From contig OZ026524.1 of NCBI GenBank assembly GCA_964019695.1, positions 62,317,066 to 62,381,065 on the forward strand: a stretch of 64,000 nt of DNA, in the 5' to 3' direction. The notes beneath the pieces are model-generated. The model saw nothing but the letters and a program-made list of their open reading frames with translations, did not search any database and was not told the DNA's origin. The DNA is from Loripinus fragilis (lineage: Eukaryota; Mollusca; Bivalvia; Lucinida; Lucinidae). Below, one piece after another: positions 22,936-33,044 of this stretch (its first letter is position 1; every line of letters begins with the position of its first letter). Both the position numbers and the translations under genes were made by a program.

Positions 22936-24245
22936 CATAAATTTACACCCATGCGCATGTAAATGAGTTTGGGTACTACGAGCAGCCAAACGCTCAGACT
23001 AGCCTGTGCATCCGCGCAGTCTCGCCAGGGCCTTCGTTGCTCTCACACACAATGCAAATGGATGGACGTATAGAAGTAAGTCTCCATAAGATCTACGTCA
23101 GTCTCAGCATATTAAATAAAACTTTTGCGAATATGCGATAAGTACCAAAGTGTCGTGTGCTGGCCCATATTTGGTGCTGAGGTGTTTGGTGTGGTGTGTT
23201 TGGGGACATGAGGTTGTTTGAAGCTGGAAAGGCTGGTTTAGGTGTTCGTTTAGGGTGATTTGGGTGGTTTGGGGAGTTTTCACGGACAAACATGTCGATG
23301 CAAATTGCCGTACTGTAAATTTAATGTTTTTTTCAAGTTGCCGTACTTCAGACTGGTAAATTGCCGTACTCAAAGCGTTTTCTGTTTTTGATAATATATC
23401 AGTCAAATCAAGATCATTACAAGTAAAACTTATACCGAACGTGATTTCCAACATACTCATTATTTTGGCATTGAAAATGAGGTGGAAAACGGTTTTAAAC
23501 AATGCAGAAACAAACATTTTTCGATGGGACATGCTGTTTTAGCGGTACCAGCTGGCAGTGTTTCACGATGTTTTGTGACATACAGCAAGAACTGATCATT
23601 TTGGCGGGCACGGACAAGTGTTTGACTTCTCTAAAGATGAATTCTATTCACTTCGAAGGCAGGCGCGCATTACAAACCACTAAAAACGTTTGACTCACCC
23701 CACTACATGCCATGTCTGTGTTGACATTCGATTCACCTGGTAGCAAGTTCCGGAGTCGATGCTACACCGTGTGAATGTCTTATCCAATTAATTGGAGATA
23801 CAGGTATTTTTAACTCAATAAATTAGTAAATTTTGATTTCTAATATGGCACGGGTCACATTTATCCGCTTACTCTGATATTCAAGAATGGACAAAGTTTG
23901 TCTATGAGAAAATGGTATATGGAAATCAGATGTGAAGGCTTAAATCATTCCAACACTATGCCCCCCACCTGATTGGGTGAGCCCTTAGCTATCAAAAGAA
24001 ATTTACATGGTGCCTGGGGCATGATGTATACTGAATCCTGCAGTCATATATGAACAGAAAATATTATAATAAGAATACTATGAAAATTAAAACTCCATAT
24101 TGATGAGTCAGGCAAATGATCATCAACACATTTATGTCATATCAACTATTAATACTTAAATTTTAACACTGTACTAAACTGGAAATCAGAAGCTGACATA
24201 TTAAATAAATTGCCAATTACCCAGTATGGGTCTTATAAGGCCTAA

Positions 24246-24465
24246 ATGAAATATATGTGTGGTTCCTGTTGCATACCAACACAATTTAGGGTAGGTAGGT
24301 AGGGAAATTATTACATTTTGTTGTAACATTTAACAAAGAAAATAGTGACAAAATCTAAAAAAGGTCCCATTTTAGGTATTTTTTCTCCAAAGACCATTTT
24401 AATGTTTAGGGTAGGGGCTAAAAAATTAGGGTAGGTAGGCAACAGGAACCACACATATATTTCAT
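24246..24465. mobile_element. 220-bp MITE with near-perfect 27-bp inverted repeats
   Basis: ATGAAATATATGTGTGGTTC at left is answered by GAACCACACATATATTTCAT at right. The flanks TAAGGCCTAA and TAAAGCCTAA (one mismatch) suggest a 9-10-bp target duplication, as in MULE-type elements. The interior has GTAGGTAGG phrases and no ORF. Confidence 0.82.
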
Positions 24466-24900
24466 TAAAGCCTAAGGTTAATTGTGGTAGTCTTTTGAAT
24501 GGTATTTAGTCCCAATCTGTACATGAACATTCTTTTGTTGATGTAAAAGGCCAGACTAAACTAAAAATGCAACTATATTATTATTTACATAAATACATGT
24601 ATAATTATAAAAAGAACCTCACAATTTTTGTTGGTTTAGACAAACAAGTCTCCCCTAGCATATGGATAGAGTTGCCTGTTCTGTTGCTTTAAATAAAATG
24701 TCTTAACTGTTCCCCTATATCCAGCCCCCAATGTATTCTTATGTTCATTGTTTCCCCTGAAATAAATTTGCCCTTGTTTCCCTGTTGCCTAAAATTCTAT
24801 AGAGAGGGAGAGGACTCACAAATACATGTAAGCTTAGACTAGCCTGTTCCCCTGAAATAAATACCCTTTTCCCCTGTTCCCCGAAACCCCTGGGAGGGCC

Positions 24901-24938
24901 TCATCTATCTATCCATCCATCCGTCCATCCATCCATTC

Positions 24939-24986
<48 letters not shown>
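24901..24986. repeat. ATCT/ATCC tetranucleotide microsatellite
   Basis: ATCTATCT and ATCCATCC blocks, then about eleven uninterrupted ATCT units. Confidence 0.95.
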
Positions 24987-24988
<2 letters not shown>

Positions 24989-25439
24989 GTGATGGTGTTT
25001 GGTCATAATTGGTTGAATTGAAGAGAATCTAATAAAGACAGCTTTTATTCATTATTTATAAGGGTACTGCTCTCGAACCATGGACATGCATACTGCCTAC
25101 TGGGTCGACAGCCTGAGGGTGTGCTAATTTGGGAATTTTGACTGTGTTTTGGACTAAACGAGGCGTGTAATAAACTCCTCTGTATCAGAAATAATCAAAT
25201 ATGCAAGCTTGACTAATGTTTAATCTTTAAACTTCAAATAGTTTGCAGTCAAAAAAGTGAAGCGGCACAGATGCTATCCGAGGCCGCCATCTTTGTTTAA
25301 CTAGTGTTATCAAGAACGCACGTGAAGCTGGCCGTTTTCGCTAGAAATCAATCCGCCTACGTACTATTTATGCGTGACCTCGAGGTCAAATGACGCATTG
25401 CGGCAGTGGTCAATTTCTACTGAAGTTGCCACTGTTGGG

Positions 25440-25850
25440 GAGTTTGGGATCCATGATATGATTGTGGTTTTAGTTCCACAGCTACACATCAGATTTTTTT
25501 TCTATAAATTTGGCATCAGTTTAAAGGGTAATTATTTATCTATCAGATGGTGTAAAGACAATGCGGATATTTATATTTTATATGATAATTTTACTCGCAA
25601 AAATTATGGGATCGTCGAAAATACTGTTTTTACCATCCGGGACGCGAGGGGTGATCCGGGAGGGGATGTTGGTTCGACATAATTATCTCAATATCCACAC
25701 ATCAGATTTTTATAAACTTGGTATCAGTTTAAATAGGAGTTATTCACCTATTCGGAAATGTTAAGAAAATGCCAAAATAAAATTCGGAATATTACTATGA
25801 ATATTTAACTGTCAAAATTTGCGGTATCCTCGATTTTTTTGTATAATTAT
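25440..25850. repeat. ~195-bp tandem repeat, two units
   Basis: Each unit contains CACATCAGATTTTTATAAA, GGTATCAGTTTAAA and TTACTCGCAAAAATTATGGG or variants. Related units lie at 28625-28880 (AAATTTAGTATCGGTTTAAT) and, inverted, near 34580-34680. Confidence 0.6.
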
Positions 25851-25864
25851 GCGGGACTCATTGG

Positions 25865-26107
25865 GGTCGGGTATGAAAGCCATGACCGCGCCGCCGCGCC
25901 GAAAATTGCCGCGCCAGAAATATATTTTTCCCTTCTCGAAGTACAAAGAGGTATAATTCCAAGTTTTTTTTCGCTATATCAACTGCAAATAGTATCATTA
26001 ACAATTGCCAATAAAAAAAAATATTAGTTTTCCCGAAATTATGATTTTATAAGCAATTTGACATGTGCCAGGGGTATGAAAGACCCTGCCGCGCCGTGCC
26101 GTGCCAC
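25865..26107 (+). repeat. GC-island repeat 'GGGTATGAAAGCC...CCGCGCCG', left member of inverted pair
   Basis: Both borders carry GGGTATGAAAG followed by a CCGCGCCG-rich run, around an AT-rich centre (ATCAACTGCAAATAGTATCA). The inverted counterpart is at 28371-28616. Confidence 0.75.
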
Positions 26108-26559
26108 TTGCATTAGGTAGTATTTCCCAGTTATCTGAAAATTACCTGGCCCGAGTATCATGTTTTTTTAAGTAGAAATGGGGATAAGAACGAATAATGG
26201 TTCTTATTTTTCTTTTCCTGCTTTCGGAAATAATGTTTTCATTAATAAAAACGGATAAACAGATCCAAAAACAATCAATAGGCCCCTTTTATGTTGAGCG
26301 GTCTATATTTATTTGACACCTGTGATTACACTTTGTTTTCATTTGACACACTGCATTATAATTAAATTACTATTAGAATGATTTAATATAACTGAAGCTA
26401 AGTGAGATGCATTCAAAATATAAATACATGTATAAGTTTATAAGTTTTTAACTCCGAATGGATGGGACTAAAACTTACCTGTGGGGCAATTAGTCATCAA
26501 AGAAAAACGATTTACCAAAGACCATATCCCAGTTACAGCGTTTTCTTTATTTATCCTCG

Positions 26560-26640
26560 ACCCACTAGCGAAACGTCATTCGACTGTCGTTTCGCGGCCG
26601 GCCGATGGTGGCCCTCTTATATGTTTAATGGGATAGTGTC
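26560..26640. repeat. Hairpin repeat of the GGGCCATCATCGG family, copy 2
   Basis: CACTAGCGAAACGTCATTCG pairs imperfectly with GTCGTTTCGCGGCCGG, followed by CCGATGGTGGCCC, the hallmark of this family. Confidence 0.55.
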
Positions 26641-26885
26641 ATAAAATCATTTTCGTTTGATGTCCAGCTCCTGCCACTCGGAGGCTACCCCATTTAGGAG
26701 CCACACGTGAGTTAGGTGTACAATATGAGCTCAATGTGAGATTTCTAAAAATATGACATTCCGACCATGGTTTATTCAAATAAGTCTGTGCAGACTCCTG
26801 TTGCGTTGAGATGCTCGTATTTTTGCCTTTAAAAATTGGTCAGGCAACGTACAAAGGACCTGGCCCCTAGGTTCTAAAAGTTTTT

Positions 26886-27074
26886 GCATACTCAACTAAG
26901 CACGAAATTTATCCTGCTCATAAATGTTAAAATGCCAGCAGTTGTTGGCATTTTAACATTTATTAGCATGATAAATATAACATCTGTGAGACTCAAAGCA
27001 ATAAACTTCTTCATTTATCCATAGTTTAGTTTTTATGAGCGGTTAAAATTTCGTGCTCAGCTTAGTTGAGCATG
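26886..27074. repeat. Double inverted repeat (fold-back)
   Basis: Outer arms CTCAACTAAGCACGAAATTT and AAATTTCGTGCTCAGCTTAG enclose a second hairpin at 26921-26962, where TAAATGTTAAAATGCCA pairs perfectly with TGGCATTTTAACATTTA across an 8-base loop. Probably a palindromic MITE, or a small MITE inside another. Confidence 0.75.
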
Positions 27075-27699
27075 AAAAAAGTTATAAAAACCCCGGGCCC
27101 GCTCAAAGTTTATATGTGTATGTGCATGCACAGTCTGATCTGAGCCTTTACCGATCGCACATGGCAAATTTTTGGAAGTCTAATATCTCGTCTTGGTTAT
27201 TGTGTTGTGTATTATATTTGGGCCTCGACACTAGAAAGAGGATTATCTCTGGTTGAGGCCCATATAATACGTAAAGTGTATTTGACTTAAGAGGCGCACA
27301 ATGACATAAATGCTTCTATATGAAGTATGTAGATGAGCAGATTAGCTGGCTTCAGATCATCAAGATCAAAACTGCCAAATAGTGGATACTTTAATAATTT
27401 CAAACATGCGATTATAAGTTAAAACAAACCATTTGCGCGTATTAAGTCGAATACGGTAAAAACAATTACACAAAAAAAACCTCGCCACGTGCCCATCCTT
27501 CATATCCAGCATATTTTAGTAGATTTTTAACAACTTATATATCATTATTAAAAGGAAACATAGAACACGAATTTCAATGTTCTTCAACTTCTGATATAAT
27601 GGAACATAAAGAAAAATATCTGGATTGAAGAGCGGAATGAGAATAATTTAGAAACTGTTTGTATACAAAGCGGGAATAACAGAAAAACAACATATTGTT

Positions 27700-27990
27700 G
27701 AAAATGATTAATATAGACCCTCCCTACATTGAGATGCGCAAATTCGTTGCGGCTTGGGTCCATATTAAACCTTCTCAAGAACATGTTTACAAGTTTAATA
27801 GGAACCTTCCCTACACCGGGATTCGCTAATCGGTAGCGGCTGAGGTTCATATGAAACCTTCACAATAACCTTAAGTATACATATTGTTGAATAATTTAAA
27901 ACAGACCCTCCCTTCACTGGGATGCGCTGATCGGTAGAGACTCGGGTTCATATTAAAACTAACCAAGAACATGTAGGTGCGAAAAAATGT
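27700..27990. repeat. ~110-bp tandem repeat, three units
   Basis: Units share ACCCTCCCTACATTGGGATGCG, TCGGTAGCGGCT and GGTTCATATTAAACCTT-like blocks with moderate divergence. Confidence 0.65.
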
Positions 27991-28370
27991 TTAGCAAGAC
28001 ATTAAAATGATATACATGTATGAACCTGGAACTAATTTCTGCATTCGCTGCACACCCAGAGTAAGCTATCAGTTGCTGATGTCAATCATTAAATGATGAC
28101 CCTTTCATTATAGTCTGATGCAAGGGGACCGTGAACAAGTTAAACTGACCGGTTAATTGTCCAGCTGTAACAACCCATGAAAAAAGAGCCTATCGAGTAT
28201 GTGCGTTATTATTATTATTATTGTTATTATTATATTCCATTATATCGCATTGTATGCCCAAAACACCCACTTAGAATCACCCTTCCCCACATTTCTAGTA
28301 TAAAAAACCCAGGACATATATTCCAGTTATCGACTGTTAAAAAACTAACAGTAAACTGCCATTAACTTAA

Positions 28371-28616
28371 GTGGCACGGCACGGCGCGGCAGGGTCTTTC
28401 ATACCCCTGGCACATGTCAAATTGCTTATAAAATCATAATTTCGGGAAAACTGATATTTTTTTTATTGGCAATTGTTAATAATACTATTTGCAGTTGATA
28501 TAGCGAAAAAAAATTGGAATTATACCTCTTTGTGCTTCGAGAAAGGAAAAATATATTTCTGGCGCGGCAATTTTCGGCGCGGCCGCGCCGCGCGGTCATG
28601 GCTTTCATACCCGACC
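28371..28616 (-). repeat. GC-island repeat, right member of inverted pair
   Basis: Reverse-complement copy of 25865-26107, from GTGGCACGGCACGGCGCGGC to GGCTTTCATACCCGAC. Similarity is high throughout, including the AT-rich centre. Confidence 0.75.
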
Positions 28617-29199
28617 ACTCATTGGGGTGTTGTTGTGGCAACATAAATATCTCAATAACAATTTAACTAAATACATGTATTATAAATTTAGTATCGGTTT
28701 AATGAGAAAGGAATACTATTAGATGATATAAAGAAAACAAACAATCGGAAGTTGGGTGTGTGTTTTTTTACTTGCAAAAATTGCGGGATCCTCTCCAATC
28801 TGGTTTGAATGGTCAGTGATTCATTGGAGGTGGTATTGTCGCAACATGACTATCTCAATATTTGCTAAACTGATATTTTTAAAAATTTGTTAAACTCCCG
28901 GTATGCTGGGATGAATTTCAAGTGACGCATTATCATCTTATTTTGTTAACTTGGGATACTTGATAAATTCCTATTTCATTGCATATATCGTACTATTAAA
29001 AATGGGCCCCAGGGGTTTTGGGGATCTGGGGAGAATGGCTGTTTATTTTCAGGGAGCTGGTGAGCACTGGTCATTAATTTCAGGGATTTGAGGAGCAAGC
29101 TCATAGTTTTTTGAGATTTAGGGAGCCCTGCAAAAAAGTAAAAATAAAATCTCACCTTAAAGGACAAGCCTTAATTACGTTTGATTTTTTTATCTTCGG

Positions 29200-29680
29200 C
29201 TTCTGGGGGGGGGGGGGGGGGCACACACACACCCCTTTGATAATCTAAATGTATTTACTTTTGTGCTAACATGCTAATCTGGATTGGTACTAGTGACTGA
29301 TATGGTGAATAATTTTACTATTGTGGGAAATTATCCTTAAAATTGTTGATTTTAGGTTGATAATAACGTATTTGGGAACACTCAGTATCATCAATGCGCC
29401 AGATTGTACCATTTTAATACAAAATGTTTTCGGGGGAGAATGTCCCCGGAACCTCCTAGCACGAATCTGAAACTACGTCATTACAGGGCTATCTACGCGC
29501 CTGGTATGTAATATTTGATGTAAAAAGGAAAAAGCCTCCTTTTTTACATTTCATTAGCTTCTGGGGGCTATTGTCCCCCAGACCCCCTTGTAACACATGG
29601 ATGTATTTATTTTTATGCTAACGTGCGCATCTAGATTGATCTTTGAGAAAAATATGGATCAAAATTTGGGTTGTTGATTT
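29200..29680. repeat. Host repeat 'CTTCTGGGGG...GTTGATTTTAGG', split by the next element
   Basis: Two partial units (29200-29460 and 29560-29681) share TTTTGTGCTAACATGCTAAT-like and TTGTTGATTT blocks. The missing right half of the second unit resumes at 33872 (ATTATCCTAAAAATTGTTGG), showing that 29682-33869 is an insertion. Confidence 0.6.
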
Positions 29681-30496
29681 AGGGTAAGGTGATCGTAAGT
29701 CGGACGGTATCATGAGTCGGACACTTTTTTGGTGCTTCTTTGTAATAAGAATGTGACGTGATATCTTGTTCAAAGTTAGTGGTTTGAAAACCCCAAAGTT
29801 TAATTAATCAAAGTTATGTCAGTTGATACGATAGCGTAGCATAGGCCTTCACTACTATGTTTCAAACGCAGCACCCGTAAAACTTCGAAAATTGAGCAAA
29901 ACAACAGTAATAAAAACCAGCCTTCGTTTGTTTTGGAACATAGTCTTGACTTAAGCAATGCAAGTCTAGTCTCAGAAAATCATTAATTAGTGTAAATCTG
30001 TCTATTTCGTTTTCATATCTTCTATAGAATATGCGTTAAGTGCTTGATTTTCTTTACAAATTCATCAGAACCAGCAGCCACTCGGTGATAATGAGACGGA
30101 CACGTGAAATTTTCTATGGATAATGACTCGGACGCCCATGTCCGACTCAAAATCACAATGCTTTCCTTTATTCTGATTAACAACAATTAGGATAAACGGT
30201 GCCGGGGCCAATTCCAGAAATCTTGGACAGTTTCAACTCTGACAATATCAATTACTCGTATCAATTACCCGAATTTACGAACACAATGGCTAAATGACTT
30301 GAGATCGATGAGTCGCTGTTTCGAGGTAAAAGAATCACCTGACCTATTGTTATCTCAAAGAGTATGGCAGCGGCAATTACCACCCGCATTTATATATCAT
30401 GCTATCATGCTACAGAGAAACGCACTTTCAGATCACGTAGTATGGTAATAATGTCACTGGAGCGTATAATGTAGGTCAGGATCACTGGGTCGCAGC

Positions 30497-30864
30497 CCCA
30501 GGGGGGAGGTACTCTGATATTTTCACACATACGTAGGCTCGGCCCATTTTTTTGGGTTCAAAATTCTGAATTTCAATATTTTTTGGGGTTTTCCGAAAAA
30601 TGAATATTTTTTGGGGGTATGAACATTTTGTTGATATTTTTTTGGGGTCATCACAAAATTGGGCTAGTTTGAAGGTCATTTCTATGCAATTTAGGGTCTT
30701 TTTTTAAGGTCAAGGTACAGAATTTGGATATTTTTGGGGTTGCTAAAATTTCAAATATTTTTTGGAGTGCTAGAAACTCCTGATATTTATTTGGGGTGAA
30801 CAGTAGATGCTGGGTCCGAGCCTACGTATGCGGAAAAAATTAGAGTACCCCCCCCCCCCCTGGG
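30497..30864. mobile_element. hAT-like MITE, second complete copy, 8-bp target duplication
   Basis: Starts CCCAGGGGGGAGGTACTCTG and ends in a C run and TGGG. GTCGCAGC flanks both sides (30489-30496 and 30865-30872). Inverted repeats of about 50 bp include TACGTAGGCTCGG. Co-linear with 19164-19499. Confidence 0.9.
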
Positions 30865-31009
30865 GTCGCAGCACGTGCTCGACAAGTATCTGTGTAAACT
30901 ATGAATGGTTTGATCAAGCCAATAGCTATGACTTTATGATGAACCTGACTTCTAGATGTTTCCAAGCTCTGACTGTCTGTGAGTTTCCCTGACTCATCAC
31001 AGTTGATTA

Positions 31010-31310
31010 TTTCCCTGTGATGTTACACTTACTACGGTTGTTGTCCGTTCTTAGGCGGTACATGTAGTTATGTTGTTGTAGGTTCATTGGTGTTATTCCA
31101 ATTGTGTTTTTCCGTTTTGTTCTGGTTTTTCGTATAGTCTTTCGAGTCCTGGTTTCCGAGGAAAAGATTCGCATTTAATTTTATGTGTTGTTTATGCCTT
31201 TTGAATCTTCTAATGTCTCTACCTTATGATTCCATGGGCTGGTATGTGATTGTGGTATTTCCTGGTCGTACGCCTCGCTTACCTTTTGACTCATACAGTT
31301 GCAACTTCTA
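31010..31310 (+). mobile_element. Diverged Penelope-associated repeat fragment
   Basis: GTTGTCCGTTCTTAGGCGG and TGTGATTGTGGTATTTCCTG match, in order, the fragment at 32340-32640 (CTGTCCATTCTAAGGCGG, TGTGATTGTAGTATTTCCTG). Confidence 0.5.
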
Positions 31311-31384
31311 CATGAAACACTCTTTAATGTACTTTTGACATTCGCAGCTATGATTTTAAATTGTTGATATACGCAATCCGCGGA

Positions 31385-31710
31385 TTCAGGAATCTTCTTC
31401 ATGGGGTCCAGGCCCATCTGTCCAGTGGCCTTTATAGGTCACTGATTGATCTGTCATAAAAATAGGCTGACAACGTTTTTTTGTTTTATAGTCCTCAACT
31501 TATTTTACAGAAGTCCAATGGTTGATATGGAAGAAAATTATATTGCTCCAAGGTTCATGGAGAGGGGAGTCCAACATTTGCCAGGGGGGGGGTCCAAATT
31601 TTTCGAGGGCGGGGTCCAATTGCTTATTCCCTAAATACACCTATATTACTTGTGATTTACCAGGGGAGTCCAGACCACCTGTCCCGCCACCTCTGGGTCT
31701 GTACATGTAA
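31385..31710. repeat. Diverged copy of the GCGGATCCAG MITE family
   Basis: CGCGGATTCAGGAATCTTC, GTCCTCAACTTATTTTACAG and TGTGATTTACCAGGGG correspond in order to the complete copy at 61949-62247. No target duplication is readable. Confidence 0.55.
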
Positions 31711-31851
31711 GGAGGTTAGAAAAAAATAGGATAATTCATGCATAACCTATATGTCTTATATGTCATATACGTTACATAGCCATTATAAGCCAGCTAATTC
31801 AATCATTGTATTATAAATCTTGTTTTTCTTCTCTTTTGTATTCTGGTCACG

Positions 31852-32051
31852 GGGAGCGCAGTGGCTCAGTGGTAGAGTGCTTGGCTCAAGACCGAGGGGC
31901 CGTGGGTTGGAGCCTCACCAGCGTCACTGCGTTGTCCTTGAGCAAGACACATTAATCCTAGCTTATTACTGGCTCAACCCAGCAAGACCCGTCGCTACAT
32001 AACTGAAAGATTGTTGATGGCACGTTAAGCATCAAATCAAACAAAAACAAA
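31852..32051 (+). mobile_element. tRNA-derived SINE with 14-bp target duplication
   Basis: The head carries an A box (TGGCTCAGTGGTAGAGTG) and a B-box-like GGGTTGGAGCCTC at tRNA spacing. A conserved body follows with TGTCCTTGAGCAAGACAC and ACTGGCTCAACCCAGCAAG, and an A-rich tail ending ACAAAAACAA. GTATTCTGG(T/C)CACG flanks both sides (31838-31851 and 32052-32065). The duplication shows LINE-type insertion. Confidence 0.9.
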
Positions 32052-32089
32052 GTATTCTGGCCACGTTTGGTTTAAACAATCTTTTATTC

Positions 32090-32660
32090 AGGTAAGGTAC
32101 ATAATACACATCATGCTTATCTGTAGCTGGACCCACCGTGGCTCAGCTTGAGGTTTTCTTTAGCTCTGACTATCTGTGAGTCATGAGCCCTTTTCTTTGT
32201 TTCATCATGGAGTGTTAATTTGATTAGAGTGTTTTCCATGATGATACATTGCATTAGTTAGATGGCCTCCATGCGAGCTGAACATTTCTTGTACTTCAAC
32301 AACAGCAGAATCTAGGGCGAAGATTTGGTACCAGTAAAATGCATTTAAGCCCCCCGGTGGCTTAGGCTGCTGTCCATTCTAAGGCGGTGGTTCTGTTGTT
32401 GTTGACTTTTTGTTTATTGTTACTCCCATTGTGGGAGTCTGTAATTGTTCTATGTTTTGTTGTACGTTACTTTATGTCCATTCTAGTATTGCAATCATCT
32501 TGATGGGGAAGAGAGAGCTGATTGCCTTGCTTAATTGTCTTCCTGGTGTCTCATGATGGTTGAGCGGCTCTTCCTCGCGGTGCCACAGGGTTGTCTGCAG
32601 TTTGTGATTGTAGTATTTCCTGATCATACTCACTTACTATTTTTTAAGATAATAGGACCT
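32090..32660 (+). mobile_element. Penelope-associated repeat fragment (3' region)
   Basis: Reverse complement of the downstream region of the dead element at 56000-56330: CACCGTGGCTCAGCTTGAGG, GACTATCTGTGAGTCATGAG, GGAAGAGAGAGCTG and CTTCCTCGCGGTGCC. The reverse transcriptase part is absent. Confidence 0.7.
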
Positions 32661-32762
32661 GATAGTATATTATAAGCCAGTGGCTTATTTTGATCATCTC
32701 CTAGACATGCTATAGAATCTGCATGTTATATGATGGTTTTGGATGATTTTTAACACGCAAGT

Positions 32763-32763
<1 letters not shown>

Positions 32764-32833
<70 letters not shown>

Positions 32834-32838
32834 GGGGG
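32764..32838. repeat. (GA)n microsatellite followed by a G run
   Basis: About 29 GA dinucleotides, then about 15 G. Confidence 0.95.
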
Positions 32839-32938
32839 AGACGTTTACGAGAAAAATCGTATTTGAATGCATTACATCTAGCTGATATTGTGTCACCCTT
32901 TTGCAAAACTAAATGCGTTTCAGTCAATTTTACAATAA

Positions 32939-33044
32939 ACACGCAGCCAGCATCAAATTTCGGGCCACCATTGGCCCGCCAGCGAATGGCGTTTTTGCTG
33001 GCGGGCCGATGGTGGTCCGCTTTTACATGCTTACTGGGCGTGTG
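32939..33044. repeat. Hairpin repeat of the GGGCCATCATCGG family, copy 3 (best preserved)
   Basis: GGGCCACCATTGGCCCGCCA pairs with TGGCGGGCCGATGGTGGTCC around GCGAATGGCGTTTTTGC. Similarity between the arms extends outward (CAGCCAGCATCAAATTT at left; CATGCTTACTGGGCGTG at right), giving about 105 bp of near-palindrome. Confidence 0.8.

Larger units (their letters stand above)
20311..23771. mobile_element. Large TIR element, copy 2 (3461 bp)
   Basis: Left end CACCGTGTAGCATCGACTCC, right end GGAGTCGATGCTACACCGTG; the inverted repeat spans about 34 bp. TGAAT flanks both sides (20306-20310 and 23772-23776), a 5-bp target duplication. Both outer heptamers are CAC-N-GTG. Among cut-and-paste families, 5-bp duplications with CAC termini point to Transib/RAG-like transposases; that assignment is inference because no transposase is encoded. 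Motif TACGGCAATTT occurs in opposite orientations near the two ends (20717, 20772; 23302, 23338, 23361). It carries a 29-bp tandem array, a G run (21158-21186), a C run (21833-21859) and a nested 196-bp MITE. Confidence 0.88.

Noticed and set aside
23104..23532. 142-codon minus frame in large TIR copy 2, partly shared by copy 1 (10944-11225)
   Set aside because: It matches no domain, is interrupted in copy 1, and spans the subterminal motif region and a neighbouring repeat. Shared ancestry of the copies explains the similarity.
31852..31925. Functional tRNA gene, and likewise at 49285 and 42373
   Set aside because: A and B boxes are present, but acceptor stems do not pair fully, and SINE bodies, tails and target duplications follow the first two.
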